A stretch of 64,000 nucleotides of DNA from Ahaetulla prasina (GCF_028640845.1 NC_080540.1:162091438-162155437); one strand, 5' to 3'; shown: positions 1 to 9,320, counted from the stretch's first letter. Translations and numbers: made by a program. Notes: generated by a model from the letters alone, not told the origin.

Positions 1-99
1 ATCCTGCTCCCCGTCGGAAGTCTTCTGGCCTGCCGGCCACCCGCAAGGATGATTGTTTCGCTGTCGGGCATGCCACCGTTGACCCTCTTGGTAATAAGA

Positions 100-375
100 T
101 CTACCTTACGGTGAATCTAGAGGGCAAGCCATGCAGAATGGAACTGGACACTGGCTCATCCAAAACCCTGATGGCCTGGTCCGCCCTCAAGCGACATTTG
201 CCACCTTTCTCCAAGTCTCGCCTGAGCCCATGCCCTGTCACCCTCAAAGACTATCAGGGGTGGGTTATTCCAGTTATGGGTTGTTGCAATGTCCCTGTGA
301 GTCATGGGGGCTTCTCGGGTGGGTTGCCTCTAATCGTGGTGAGGGTAACCTGCCAACCTTACTGGGGTTGGACTG
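100..375 (+). pseudogene. pol: gypsy pol: aspartic protease segment
   Basis: Retropepsin-like protease that would cleave the Gag-Pol polyprotein in the particle. The catalytic D-T-G-S motif is encoded at 147-158, in a frame open from upstream of 111 to 395. The second conserved block (L-L-G-x-D-W) is at 358-375 but in a different frame, so a frameshift lies between them, near 330. Length of about 90 residues between the blocks is normal for the family. Broken. Confidence 0.85.
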
Positions 376-1084
376 GTTCAGGGCTTTCCGCCTGAATGTC
401 ATAGGGGTCCATTCCACTGTTCCCGACTGTTACGAGAGTATCCTCCGTGACTTCGCTGATGTTTTCAGTGATCAGTTGGGTAAATATACGGGTACCCCGA
501 TATCGTTTAATTTGGACCCCCAAATAGCGCCGATTCGCCTAAAACCTAGGAGGGTGCCACTTGCATTGAGGCTTAAGGTTGACGAGGAATTGGACAAACT
601 CATTTCCCAGGGGGTGCTAGAGGCCATAGATCATTCCCCCTGGGAAACGCCATTAGTGATTTCCCTTAAATCAAATGGGTCGGTTAGGTTATGTGCCGAC
701 TATAAGGGGACGCTTAATAAGGCTCTGCAAGCCAATCCATACCCCGTTCCTGTGGTGCAGCACCTGCTCCACACCTTGGGACGGGGCACCCTTTTTGCGA
801 AGCTTGACCTCGCTCAAGCATACCAGCAATTGCCGGTAGACGAGTCCACCGCCCTGGCCCAGACAATTGTGACACATCGGGGGGCATTCAAATGCACGCG
901 CCTGCAATTTGGCGTTAGCGTTGCCCCCGGGTTGTTCCAATGCCTGATGGAGCGATTGCTCCAGGGATTGGAGGGTGTCGTCCCGTATTTTGACGATGTC
1001 CTCATTTCGGCTACGGGTCCGGAGGACCTGGCCGAAAAGCTGAGCGCCGTTTGTCTCAGTTCAGGAGGGCGGGACTTAAATTAA
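376..1084 (+). pseudogene. pol: gypsy pol: reverse transcriptase fingers/palm
   Basis: RNA-dependent DNA polymerase domain, copying element RNA to cDNA. In one frame are the R-L-K-P-R-R-V-P block (about 535-560), the W-x-x-P-L-V region (about 640), L-D-L-A-Q-A-Y-Q-Q-L (about 803-832) with the first catalytic Asp, and the Y-F-D-D active-site box at 985-996. YFDD rather than YMDD or YADD is usual for chromovirus-like and sushi-like gypsy elements. The frame ends at 1084; a frameshift near 1045-1055 moves the thumb coding into the next segment. Confidence 0.92.
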
Positions 1085-1323
1085 AGAGGGAGAAGTGCCA
1101 CATTGGAGTTCCACAAGTGGAATTCCTGGGATTCCTCCTGGACTCCCAAGGAATCCACCCTGCCCCTTCTAAGGTCGAGGCTATCTTACAAGCCCCCACC
1201 CCTTCAAATAAGACGGAGCTTCAGGCATTTTTGGGGCTCCTGAATTTTTATGCGGTATTTTTGCCCCATAAGGCGACCCTGGCAGAGCCCCTGCACCGAT
1301 TGTTTGGGGCCAATGCGCCTTGA
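1051..1323 (+). pseudogene. pol: gypsy pol: RT thumb/connection segment
   Basis: Continues RT in a shifted frame. It contains the typical K-C-x-F/I-G-x-x-x-V-E-F-L-G block and the I-x-P-x-P-S-K-V-E-A-I and E-L-Q-A-F-L-G-L-L-N-F-Y block that precede RNase H in Ty3/gypsy elements. It ends at a TGA (1321-1323) immediately before a conserved W in the next segment, so this stop interrupts the polyprotein. Initiation at the annotated ATG is not implied; it is an internal fragment. Confidence 0.88.
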
Positions 1324-1800
1324 AGTGGGGTAAAGCGGCCGCTTCATTCAAGGCTGTTAAAGGCCTTCTGACTTCCCAAGCGGTTCTAGTTCAATACGAC
1401 CCTCTCCTCCCTGTCATTCTGGCCTGCGATGCCTCGCCATTTGGCATAGGAGCCGTGTTAAGTCACGTGCTACCTAGCGGAGCAGAGGCTCCAATGGCAT
1501 ATTATTCCCGGACGCTTTCAGCGTCCGAACGAACTATAGCCAGTTGGATAAAGAGGCCCTTGCAGCAGTGGCTGGAATCAAGAGATTCCACCACTATCTT
1601 TATGGCCGTTTCTTTTCGTTGGTGACCGACCACAAGCCGCTCCTTGGCATTTTAGCAGGTGACAGGCCATCACCCCAAATATTGTCCCCAAGAATGTCTC
1701 GCTGGACTGAATTCTTGTCCGCTTATAATTATAAAATGATTTATCGGCCAGGGAAAGCGATCGGGCATGCAGATGCCCTGAGTCGCTGCCCGTTGCCTAC
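1320..1800 (+). pseudogene. pol: gypsy pol: RNase H segment
   Basis: Would degrade RNA in RNA:DNA hybrids during reverse transcription. The block with catalytic Asp (D-A-S-P-F-G-I-G-A-V-L) starts at about 1428. The T-D-H-K-P-L block starts at about 1624 and the G-H-A-D-A-L-S-R block at about 1762-1786. The first and later blocks are in different frames because of a one-base loss within 1515-1560, in a run of A/AC. The end passes directly into the integrase zinc-finger region. Confidence 0.9.
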
Positions 1801-2900
1801 TCTGGTTTGTGACCCAGCCCCCGCGGGTTCTGTTTTATTAGTTGAAGAGTGGGGACCCCCAATTTCGGCTGCGGACATTGCACACCACTCTGCAAAGGAC
1901 CAAACCCTGGCCAAGGTTTTGGACTGGGTCCGGAGGGGTTGGCCGGGGGGCCCAGTCCCGGAGGATTTTCTGCCTTCCGGGCGCAGACAGCATGAGCTGT
2001 CTGCGCTCAGGGGATGTCTTCTGTGGGGAAGTAGGGTGGTGATTCCGTCTACTCTGAAGGGGGTCATTCTGAATACCCTACACGAGGCCCACCCTGGCAT
2101 TGTCCGCATGAAGTCGCTGGCCAGGAGTTATGTGTGGTGGCCGGGGGTGGACCGGGATATTGAAATGTGTGTGTCCTGTTGCACAAGTTGTCAACAGTCG
2201 AGGCCAGCTCCCCCGGCGGTGCCCATTAGGGAGTGGGAGGTACCCCGCTCACCCTGGTCCCGAATCCATTTGGATTATGCAGGGCCGTCCTTGGGTAAGT
2301 CATTCTTGGTGGTAGTGGACGCCTACTCCAAGTGGGTGGAGTTGGCAATTATGCCCACTACCACCGCTGAGGCCACCATCCGAATTTTAGATCGGTTATT
2401 TGTCACCCACGGGTTGCCAGATCTCGTGGTGACGGACAACGGCCTCAATTCATGTCGGCACCGTTCCAGATGTTTTTAGCCAGGCATGGCATTAGACATG
2501 CGCCACGGCCCGTTCCATCCGGAAGCTAATGGCCGGGCAGAGCGGGCCGTTAGATCGGCGAAGGGCGCTGGCCCGTTTGGGGCCACTAACTGGCACCACC
2601 GAATTTGCCAGTATTTAAGGGCACACCATACCACTCCGTGCCCAGTCACTCATCTTCCTCCGGCCGAGTTGTTAATGGGTCGCCGTCCCCGGACGACCCT
2701 GGATCGATTACACCCACAGTATGATACTGACCAACCTCGGTACAATGCCAGTGTGCCTCGGGGTTTAGTTCAGGGACCCTGTTTTGCCCAGAACTTTGGG
2801 TCGTCTCTAAATGGGTGCCAGGAGCCATTACGGAAATGACTGGGCCCTATTCCTACAGGGTCCGATTGGCAGATGGGAGAGAGTGGCGCGGCATGTGAAC
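1801..2900 (+). pseudogene. pol: gypsy pol: integrase (HHCC, DDE core, GPY/F)
   Basis: Integrase inserts the cDNA into host DNA. Seen here are an HHCC-type zinc-binding region (His codons near 2081 and 2090, paired Cys codons at about 2166-2200), the core D in L-D-Y-A-G-P near 2274, and V-T-D-N-G at about 2424-2440. A shifted N-G-R-A-E-R-A segment with the likely catalytic Glu follows near 2539, and the GPY/F module G-P-Y-S-Y starts at 2841. The stop at 2477-2479 and frame changes near 2445, 2500 and 2890 disable it. Spacing between the second Asp and the Glu looks shortened by small deletions. Confidence 0.9.
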
Positions 2901-3320
2901 CAGCTCCGGCGGAGAATGCCGGGCATCGAGGAGCCACTCCATGAGCAGGACTACCCAACCGCCAGGCGATGACCCGAGAGGAACCTACGACAACGCTGGG
3001 CCCGTCCAGAGACCAGCCTTCCGGGCCAAGAGGCGGGAGGACTCAACCCTTAAACCGTGAATCGATCTCGTGGAAACTTACCTGAGATTCCGAGTGTTCC
3101 AGCGCTGGCCAGTCCTTCCCTAGGGGTGGAGTCATCCTCTTGGCAAGGCCCAACAAAGCCTCGCCCAATCCAAATCCGAGGCGGAGATACCTTGACAGCG
3201 AGCCCAGCCTCCGCCTCGCCCACTATTCCGCGTCCGGCCCTGTAATAAGGAGATCGGAGCGGAGTCGGCGTCGGCCAGCGTGCTTAGCCGATTACGCATG
3301 CGCGATCCAGGAGGGAAGGG
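2901..3320 (+). pseudogene. pol: gypsy pol C-terminal tail and polypurine tract
   Basis: Proline/arginine-rich tail. A segment at about 3240-3305 reads R-R-x-R-R-P-A-C-L-A-D-Y-A-C-A, resembling the basic end of pol in several gypsy lineages. The purine-rich run GGAGGGAAGGG (3310-3320) directly abuts the LTR and fits the plus-strand primer (polypurine tract). The first base of the downstream tandem duplication lies within this segment at about 3079. Confidence 0.7.
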
Positions 3321-3591
3321 TGTTATGTCTAACAAAGTCCTCGGGTTACGACCGCCTGAGCCTTGACAACAGCCAGGCGGTCTCTGATTGGTTAAGACGC
3401 TGGAGGAAGAAGCGGGAGTTTGGAAGTCCTGTCATTGGATAAAGTTCCTGAGGCAGCTAGTATATAAGGGCTGTCACCGGAGAGTTAGTTTTTGAGCTTA
3501 ACATGTTATTCCGTTGTGATTAATTGCGAGTTAAATAAAGCTTGTGTTCCTTACAACCTCTGTGTGAGACTCTTTCTGGACCCACTAGTCA
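3321..3591 (+). mobile_element. gypsy 3' LTR (unit 1)
   Basis: Begins TGTTATG immediately after the polypurine tract. It contains inverted CCAAT boxes (ATTGG at 3387-3391 and about 3434-3438), a TATA box TATATAA at 3461-3467 and an AATAAA poly(A) signal at 3534-3539, in the order expected for U3-R-U5. The right end is uncertain (between 3555 and about 3597), because no second LTR outside the duplication is available for comparison and no target-site duplication can be read. Confidence 0.8.
3461..3467 (+). promoter_or_regulatory. LTR TATA box (unit 1)
   Basis: TATATAA about 73 bases upstream of AATAAA and downstream of two ATTGG motifs; a standard pol II core-promoter layout inside an LTR. 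The unit 2 equivalent is at 6296-6302. Confidence 0.65.
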
Positions 3592-4271
3592 CGGACCATT
3601 CTCCTTTGCTACCATGGCAACCCACAGGCCTTGCTTGTACACCAGGTGAGGGAGACAATGTATAGATTGAAGTAGCATGGACAGCAGTGGGTGTGGAGCA
3701 GATAGAGGCTGTGTGGTGGTTTCCTTTCCTTTCTTTCCCTCTGCACTGGTGCATGTGGAAAGTCAAAAGTTATAGACGGGGCACTTCACTGCTGCAATGA
3801 AAGGAGTCGTGTTTATATAGGTGGAATGTAAAGATCTTTTCTGCTTCTCGACATTCAGCATTGGATCAATGTTCATGTGGAAAGTCACCCCAGGCTAAGA
3901 CCAATAAATGTATCTTTGTTCCCACTCAGGGCTCACTTTTTTTCACAAGCAGTACACAACTGATCTTGCCAAAAGAGTGACTGTAGGATGTTGACTTTCA
4001 TATTGCCGAGGGAAAGGACCCAAACACTCATCTGTCCTACTAATGAAAATAAAGCCAGCTCACCATTAGGAATGTGCAGATCAATAGAAACCATTTTCCT
4101 TTGCCATTGGTGTGAATGGCTATTCAAATCTCAGGATTTTGAAGAGTTCTCTTTTAAAAAAATCTGTAAAATCTCCCCCACCCCACCCCTTTTTTAAAAC
4201 CACACATTCTCTGATCTTGCTTTGTTACAGGAATTTCTCCAAATTTCTCTTAAGTGCAGGCTTTTGAAATG
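3592..4271. other. no gene; unclassified flank of the gypsy LTR (unit 1)
   Basis: Low-copy-looking sequence with short open frames on both strands but no recognisable domain. It ends in a T/C-rich patch (about 4160-4195). It is repeated in unit 2 at 6428-7110. Confidence 0.6.
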
Positions 4272-4439
4272 TAGACAGTCCTTAGTTAATGACAATAATT
4301 GGGACTGGGAACTCCATCGCTAAGCAAAAGTCATAATGTGTGACATCATGTGACTGTACTGACATACAACAGCAATTCTGGCAGTTCCTGACCCAATTAA
4401 TCGAGTCTTGTTTTGTAGTTTAGCTGTGACATCAGCTGT
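4272..4439 (+). mobile_element. Tigger-like (Tc1/mariner) nonautonomous element, left piece (unit 1)
   Basis: TAGACAGTCCTTAGTTAATGAC... and GCTAAGCAAAAGTCA resemble the 5' end of the element at 31821-32670 (CAGGTAGTC...GCTAAGCAAGACAG). The element is interrupted by an L2 tail (4440-4824), resumes at 4825-4964 (CTTCCCGATT...GCTTGTCAAAAG), and is interrupted again by a solo LTR at 4970. Old and diverged; family assignment is by resemblance only. Confidence 0.55.
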
Positions 4440-4744
4440 GCGTCCTGGGGGCACCTACGCTCTGGCATGAGCTTCCGCGAGGACTTCGACAACTTCCTGA
4501 CCTCCAGACCTTTCGCGAGCTGAAGACGTATTTATTCTTCCGAGCAGGACTGGCATAAAATGGGTTTTAAATTGGATTTTAAATGGGTTTTATATTATAT
4601 TATATATTTTATAATTTAACTTATAGGCCATATCAAATAAGTTTTTTAATAGTGATTTTATTGTATTGTATTGTACTGTATTTTTATCTGGCTGTTAACC
4701 ACCTGAGTCCTTCGGAGAAGAGCAGTATAAAATTAAAATTAAAA

Positions 4745-4824
<80 letters not shown>
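4440..4824 (+). mobile_element. L2-clade LINE 3' end with (ATT)n tail (unit 1)
   Basis: 5'-truncated. It encodes the end of the L2 ORF2 (W-N/H-E-L-P..., R-E-L-K-T-Y-L-F-F-R-A-G-L-A) and then a 3' UTR with the CACC-TGAGTCCTTCGGAGAAG hairpin remnant. The tail is a perfect (ATT)n array at 4745-4824, whereas most other L2 copies here end in (AAATA)n. Confidence 0.85.
4745..4824. repeat. (ATT)n microsatellite
   Basis: About 26 perfect ATT units forming the tail of the L2 copy. Apparent poly-tyrosine open frames here are a by-product. Confidence 0.97.
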
Positions 4825-4969
4825 GCGACCTCCTGTCAGCTTCCCGATTAGCTCTGCTTGTCAAAAGCCAACAGGGAAGGTTTCAAATAAGTGTGTTGAT
4901 GCCACTAAGGTAATAGCAATCCAGTTGCCAAGTGCCTGAAATGTGATTGTGTGACTGGGGGATACTGTG

Positions 4970-5568
4970 TGTTGTGACTCCGGCTCCCGAGCTGTCCTCA
5001 TGGAGGAGGATGACTGAGAGTGAGGGGAGGAGCCGACAAGGCCTCCCTCTCCAGATCCCTCCTTTCTGGCAACGCCTCAGGTGCCAACTGAAGGCCAGGA
5101 AGAAGGCGTGTCGGAGCCCCCACCGATAGAGGGTGAGGAGGATCAATCCTGGATTGATCCCAGGCAGCGTCGGAAGGAGAAGCATGCGCAGCAAAGGAAG
5201 AGGTGTGGCACGCCCAGAGAGTGCTGAGTCACTGAGCCATACCCCACAGGGGATAAAAGCAGGTGGAGTTGCTCTGTAGCCCTTGTGATGGACAAAATGT
5301 ACAAAGCATGAACTTCAGATCGGTTGTTTTTGAGTTAAGGCCTGGACTGTGTGAAGGAATTATTCTGTGAATTCTTGGCTGCCCTGGCAATGGCCTATGG
5401 ACAAGTGGACTCCCGTCTCTTGACAGTGATAAGGAACTTGGCAGGCATTTGAACTGTAGCTGCCAAGTCTTTTATCCACAAAGGAAATTCAGGTCGGTTA
5501 TAGAATAAATGACTGTTAGACGCTCACTCCTGCGTTCTTCTGTGTGAGGTGGGGAGGGGGACAGAACA
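4970..5568 (+). mobile_element. solo LTR A, unit 1 copy (TSD CTGTG)
   Basis: 599 bp starting TGTTGTGACTCC and ending GGGACAGAACA (TG...CA with short inverted ends). It is flanked by exact 5-bp direct repeats CTGTG (4965-4969, 5569-5573). A TATA-like GGATAAAAG is near 5230 and AATAAA near 5504. No internal retroviral coding sequence is present, so it is a solo LTR formed by LTR-LTR recombination. The superfamily (gypsy or ERV) cannot be told from the LTR alone. Confidence 0.85.
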
Positions 5569-5605
5569 CTGTGATGTCTGAAGACCTGGTGTAAATCTCC
5601 TTTGG

Positions 5606-5909
5606 AGGTTTGGTGGCAGCAGTGCCTCAGAGAGAAAAGTCTATTCAGAGAGTGGTAAGGACAGCCGAGAAGATTCTAGGAAGATCACTTCCTATTATTC
5701 AGGATACTGCTTATAAGCGCTACATGCTTAGAACTCAAAGTATTATTAGAGACCTGACACACCTACTTCACGGTCTGTTTCTGTTGCTCCCCTCTGGGAG
5801 GAGGTTTCAAATTATTTCTAGCAGGACTACCAGATTCTGTAATAGCTTTGCTCCCTATGCCATCCGTCTAGTAAAATCGCAAGATTCGTTTTTCTCACCA
5901 TGTACATCT
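5606..5909 (+). pseudogene. L3-type CR1 LINE ORF2 C-terminus (subtype B), cut by duplication junction
   Basis: Open frame 5610-5954, in which residues up to about 5905 are LINE-derived: L-L-P-S-G-R-R-F, R-T-T-R-F-C-N-S-F and P-Y-A-I-R-L-V, a diverged version of the L-P-S-x-R-R-Y-R-A-L...R-T-T-R-H-x-N-S-F block in subtype A copies. The frame then runs into gypsy sequence at the duplication junction, giving a chimeric open frame of no likely function. Confidence 0.82.
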
Positions 5910-6150
5910 TACCTGAGATTCCGAGTGTTCCAGCGCTGGCCAGTCCTTCCCTAGGGGTGGAGTCATCCTCTTGGCAAGGCCCAACAAAGCCTCGCCCAAT
6001 CCAAATCCGAGGCGGAGATACCTTGACAGCGAGCCCAGCCTCCGCCTCGCCCACTATTCCGGCGTCCGGCCCTGTAATAAGGAGATCGGGCGGTCGGCGT
6101 CGGCCAGCGTGCTTAGCCGATTACGCATGCGCGATCCAGGAGGGGAAGGG

Positions 6151-6427
6151 TGTTATGTCTAACAAAGTCCTCGGGGTTACGACCCGCCTGAGCCTTGACA
6201 ACAGCCAGGCGGTCTCTGATTGGTTAAGACGCGCTGGAGGGAAGAAGCGGGAGTTTGGAAGTCCTGTCATTGGATAAAGTTCCTGAGGCAGCTAGTATAT
6301 AAGGGCTGTCACCCGGAGAGTTAGTTTTTGAGCTTAACATGTTATTCCGTTGTGATTAATTGCGAGTTAAATAAAGGTTGTGTTCCTTACAACCTCTGTG
6401 TGAGACTCTTTCTGGACCCACTAGTCA
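6151..6427 (+). mobile_element. gypsy LTR (unit 2 copy)
   Basis: Copy of the LTR at 3321-3591 created by the tandem duplication, not by a separate insertion: the same 5' pol tail (5910-6150) precedes it. TATATAA is at 6296-6302 and AATAAA at 6370-6375. It differs from unit 1 mainly by extra single bases (GAGGGGAAGGG, CTCGGGGTTACGACCC, GTCACCCGG). Confidence 0.85.
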
Positions 6428-7110
6428 CGGACCATTCTCCTTTGCTACCATGGCAACCCACAGGCCTTGCTTGTACACCAGGTGAGGGAGACAATGTATA
6501 GATTGAAGTAGCATGGACAGCAGTGGGTGTGGAGCAGATAGAGGCTGTGTGGTGGTTTCCTTTCCTTTCTTTCCCTCTGCACTGGTGCATGTGGAAAGTC
6601 AAAAGTTATAGACGGGGCACTTCACTGCTGCAATGAAAGGAGTCGTGTTTATATAGGTGCAATGTAAAAGATCTTTTCTGCTTCTACGACATTCAGCATT
6701 GGATCAATGTTCATGTGGAAAGTCACCCCAGGCTAAGACCAATAAATGTATCTTTGTTCCCACTCAGGGCTCACTTTTTTTCACAAGCAGTACACAACTG
6801 ATCTTGCCAAAAGAGTGACTGTAGGATGTTGACTTTCATATTGCCGAGGGAAAGGACCCAAACACTCATCTGTCCTACTAATGAAAATAAAGCCAGCTCA
6901 CCATTAGGAATGTGCAGATCAATAGAAACCATTTTCCTTTGCCATTGGTGTGAATGGCTATTCAAATCTCAGGATTTTGAAGAGTTCTCTTTTAAAAAAA
7001 TCTGTAAAATCTCCCCCACCCCACCCCTTTTTTAAAACCACACATTCTCTGATCTTGCTTTGTTACAGGAATTTCTCCAAATTTCTCTTAAGTGCAGGCT
7101 TTTGAAATGT
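6428..7110. other. no gene; unit 2 copy of 3592-4271
   Basis: Near-identical to the unit 1 interval; no domain, RNA or classified repeat recognised. Confidence 0.6.
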
Positions 7111-7278
7111 AGACAGTCCTTAGTTAATGACAATAATTGGGACTGGGAACTCCATCGCTAAGCAAAAGTCATAATGTGTGACATCATGTGACTGTACTGA
7201 CATACAACAGCAATTCTGGCAGTTCCTGACCCAATTAATCGAGTCTTGTTTTGTAGTTTAGGTGTGACATCACCTGAT
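7111..7278 (+). mobile_element. Tigger-like fragment (unit 2)
   Basis: Unit 2 copy of 4272-4439; resumes at 7671-7809 after the L2 insertion and stops at the solo LTR. Confidence 0.55.
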
Positions 7279-7589
7279 CGTCCTGGGGGCACCTACCCTC
7301 TGGAATGAGCTTCCCCCAGGACTTCGACAACTTCCTGACCTCCAGACCTTTCGCCGCGAGCTGAAGACGTATTTATTCTTCCGAGCAGGACTGGCATAAA
7401 ATGGGTTTTTAAATTGGATTTTAAATGGGGTTTTATATTATATTATATATTTTATAATTTAACTTATAGGCCATATCAAATAAGTTTTTTTTAATAGTGA
7501 TTTTATTGTATTGTATTGTACTGTATTTTTATCTGGCTGTTAACCACCTGAGTCCTTCGGAGAAGAGCAGTATAAAATTAAAATTAAAA

Positions 7590-7669
<80 letters not shown>
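7279..7669 (+). mobile_element. L2 LINE 3' end with (ATT)n tail (unit 2)
   Basis: Unit 2 copy of 4440-4824. The coding part is closer to the L2 norm (CTGGAATGAGCTTCCCCCAGG, versus CTGGCATGAGCTTCCGCGAGG in unit 1). The (ATT)n tail at about 7590-7669 is similar in length. Confidence 0.85.
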
Positions 7670-7814
7670 GCGACCTCCTGTCAGCTTCCCGATTGGCTCT
7701 GCTTGTCAAAAGCCAACAGGGAAGGTTTCAAATAAGTGTGTTGATGCCACTAAGGTAATAGCAATCCAGTTGCCAAGTGCCTGAAATGTGATTGTGTGAC
7801 TGGGGGATACTGTG

Positions 7815-8412
7815 TGTTGTGACTCGGCTCCCGAGCTGTCCTCATGGAGGAGGATGACTGAGAGTGAGGGGAGGAGCCGACAAGGCCCCCCCCCCCAGAT
7901 CCCTCCTTTCTGGCAACGCCTCAGGTGCCAACTGAAGGCCAGGAAGAAGGCGTGTCGGAGCCCCCACCGATAGAGGGTGAGGAGGATCAATCCTGGATTG
8001 ATCCCAGGCAGCGTCGGAAGGAGAAGCATGCGCAGCAAAGGAAGAGGTGTGGCACGCCCAGAGAGTGCTGAGTCACTGAGCCATACCCCACAGGGGATAA
8101 AAGCAGGTGGAGTTGCTCTGTAGCCCTTGTGATGGACAAAATGTACAAAGCATGAACTTCAGATCGGTTGTTTTTGAGTTAAGGCCTGGACTGTGTGAAG
8201 GAATTATTCTGTGAATTCTTGGCTGCCCTGGCAATGGCCTATGGACAAGTGGACTCCCGTCTCTTGACAGTGATAAGGAACTTGGCAGGCATTTGAACTG
8301 TAGCTGCCAAGTCTTTTATCCACAAAGGAAATTCAGGTCGGTTATAGAATAAATGACTGTTAGACGCTCACTCCTGCGTTCTTCTGTGTGAGGTGGGGAG
8401 GGGGACAGAACA
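7815..8412 (+). mobile_element. solo LTR A, unit 2 copy (TSD CTGTG)
   Basis: 598 bp with the same TGTTGTG...GAACA ends and CTGTG flanks (7810-7814, 8413-8417). It is a duplication copy of the LTR at 4970. A C-run at about 7887-7897 replaces the CCTCCCTCTCC seen in unit 1. Confidence 0.85.
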
Positions 8413-8822
8413 CTGTGATGTCTGAAGACCTGGTGTAAATCTCCTTTGGAGGTTTGGTGGCAGCAGTGCCTCAGAGAGAAAAGTCTATTCAGAGAGTGGT
8501 AAGGACAGCCGAGAAGATTCTAGGAAGATCACTTCCTATTATTCAGGATACTGCTTATAAGCGCTACATGCTTAGAACTCAAAGTATTATTAGAGACCTG
8601 ACACACCTACTTCACGGTCTGTTTCTGTTGCTCCCCTCTGGGAGGAGGTTTCAAATTATTTCTAGCAGGACTACCAGATTCTGTAATAGCTTTGCTCCCT
8701 ATGCCATCCGTCTAGTAAAATCGCAAGATTCGTTTTTCTCACCATGTACATCTATACATCTTAACAGGACTGTGTTGTTTCTCTGTGTTATATAATATAT
8801 GTAGGTATATCCATAATTTTGT

Positions 8823-8824
8823 AT

Positions 8825-8879
<55 letters not shown>

Positions 8880-8881
8880 TT
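8823..8881. repeat. (ATTT)n microsatellite
   Basis: About 15 perfect TTTA units inside the L3 subtype B 3' UTR; the sister copy at about 28885-28905 has only a few units. Confidence 0.95.
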
Positions 8882-8918
8882 TTGTCATTTTTATGTAGTA
8901 TATTTTGGAGGTGGTGAC

Positions 8919-9140
8919 CAGAGGTGGGTTTCAGCAGGTTCTGACCAGTTCTGGAGATCCAGTAGCGGAAATTTTGAGTAGTTCGGAGAACCGGTAGTAA
9001 AAATTCTGACTAGACCCGCCCCCATCTATTCTCTGCCTCCCAACCTCCCCCTAGAGTGGGGTGGGAATGGAGATTTTACAGTATCCTTCCCCTGCCATGC
9101 CCACAGAACTGGTAGTAAAAAAAATTGAAATCCACCACTG
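8919..9140 (+). mobile_element. hAT MITE (CAGAGGTGGG family), TSD GTGGTGAC/GTTGTGAC
   Basis: Starts CAGAGGTGGGTTTCAGC and ends GAAATCCACCACTG. 8-bp flanks at 8911-8918 and 9141-9148 match at 7 of 8. Internal landmarks shared by the family are the AGAACCGGTAGTAAAAATTCTGAC block, ATGGAGATTTTACAGTATCC and the CCACGCCCAC-type box. It is shorter than the 309-324 bp copies because one GGGATTTTGCAGTAACC block is missing. Confidence 0.85.
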
Positions 9141-9205
9141 GTTGTGACCTTCATTTCATTTTAATGTATGCTGATTAGTGTACATTCAAAGTGACAATAA
9201 AGTTA

Positions 9206-9320
9206 TTCTATTCTATTCTATTCTATTCTATTCTATTCTATTCTATTCTATTCTATTCTACTCTACTCTACTCTACTCTACTCTACTCTACTCTACTCTA
9301 CTCTACTCTACTCTACTCTA
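9206..9320. repeat. (TTCTA)11 followed by (CTCTA)12
   Basis: Perfect TTCTA pentamers (9206-9260) switch sharply to perfect CTCTA pentamers (9261-9320), followed by CACTA variants. It is the tail of an L3 LINE and matches the snake pattern of LINE-seeded AGAAT/ATTCT microsatellites. Confidence 0.97.

Larger units (their letters stand above)
1..3591 (+). mobile_element. Ty3/gypsy-type LTR retrotransposon, 5'-incomplete, degenerate
   Basis: The order protease, reverse transcriptase, RNase H, integrase, polypurine tract and LTR on the plus strand identifies a Ty3/gypsy-type element: integrase follows RNase H, whereas it precedes RT in Ty1/copia. The window opens inside pol just before protease, so gag and the 5' LTR are not visible. 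The reading frame changes near 330, 1050, 1560, 2445, 2500 and 2890, and there is an in-frame stop at 1321, so the copy cannot encode an intact polyprotein as assembled. Most breaks look like one-base indels in otherwise well-conserved protein blocks, meaning either recent decay or assembly error. The last ~240 bases of pol plus the LTR are repeated at 5910-6427 by a tandem duplication. Confidence 0.93.
3079..5909. repeat. tandem segmental duplication, unit 1 (~2.83 kb)
   Basis: From CTTACCTGAGATTCC (3077) the sequence matches that starting at 5908 base for base apart from scattered small indels and substitutions, through the L3 LINE text ending ACATCT at 5909. The unit contains the gypsy tail and LTR, Tigger-like pieces, an L2 tail, a solo LTR and an L3 fragment. 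The proximal breakpoint lies inside gypsy sequence and the distal one inside the L3 LINE, so the duplication is not a transposition product. Confidence 0.95.
5910..8753. repeat. tandem segmental duplication, unit 2 (~2.84 kb)
   Basis: Direct head-to-tail copy of 3079-5909. At the junction the L3 LINE sequence is fused to gypsy sequence with only CT shared, while at 8754 the L3 LINE continues naturally (ATACATCTTAACAGG). Unit 2 is therefore contiguous with the original LINE, and unit 1 with the original gypsy element. Unit 2 is about 13 bases longer, mostly from extra single bases in short homopolymers. Confidence 0.95.
8450..9205 (+). mobile_element. L3-type CR1 LINE 3' end (subtype B) interrupted by a hAT MITE
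   Basis: Open frame 8454-8795 encodes the same C-terminus as unit 1. It continues into a 3' UTR with an (ATTT)n run (8823-8881) and ends in ...TGATTAGTGTACATTCAAAGTGACAATAAAG before a TTCTA array. A 222-bp hAT MITE sits in the UTR (8919-9140). The sister copy at 28724-29020 gives the uninterrupted UTR for comparison. Confidence 0.88.

Noticed and set aside
4583..4825. 80-residue open frame ending in a long poly-tyrosine run
   Set aside because: Translation of the (ATT)n tail of an L2 LINE; no gene.
5900..6277. 125-residue open frame spanning the duplication junction
   Set aside because: Joins a few LINE codons to the end of gypsy pol; an accidental fusion.
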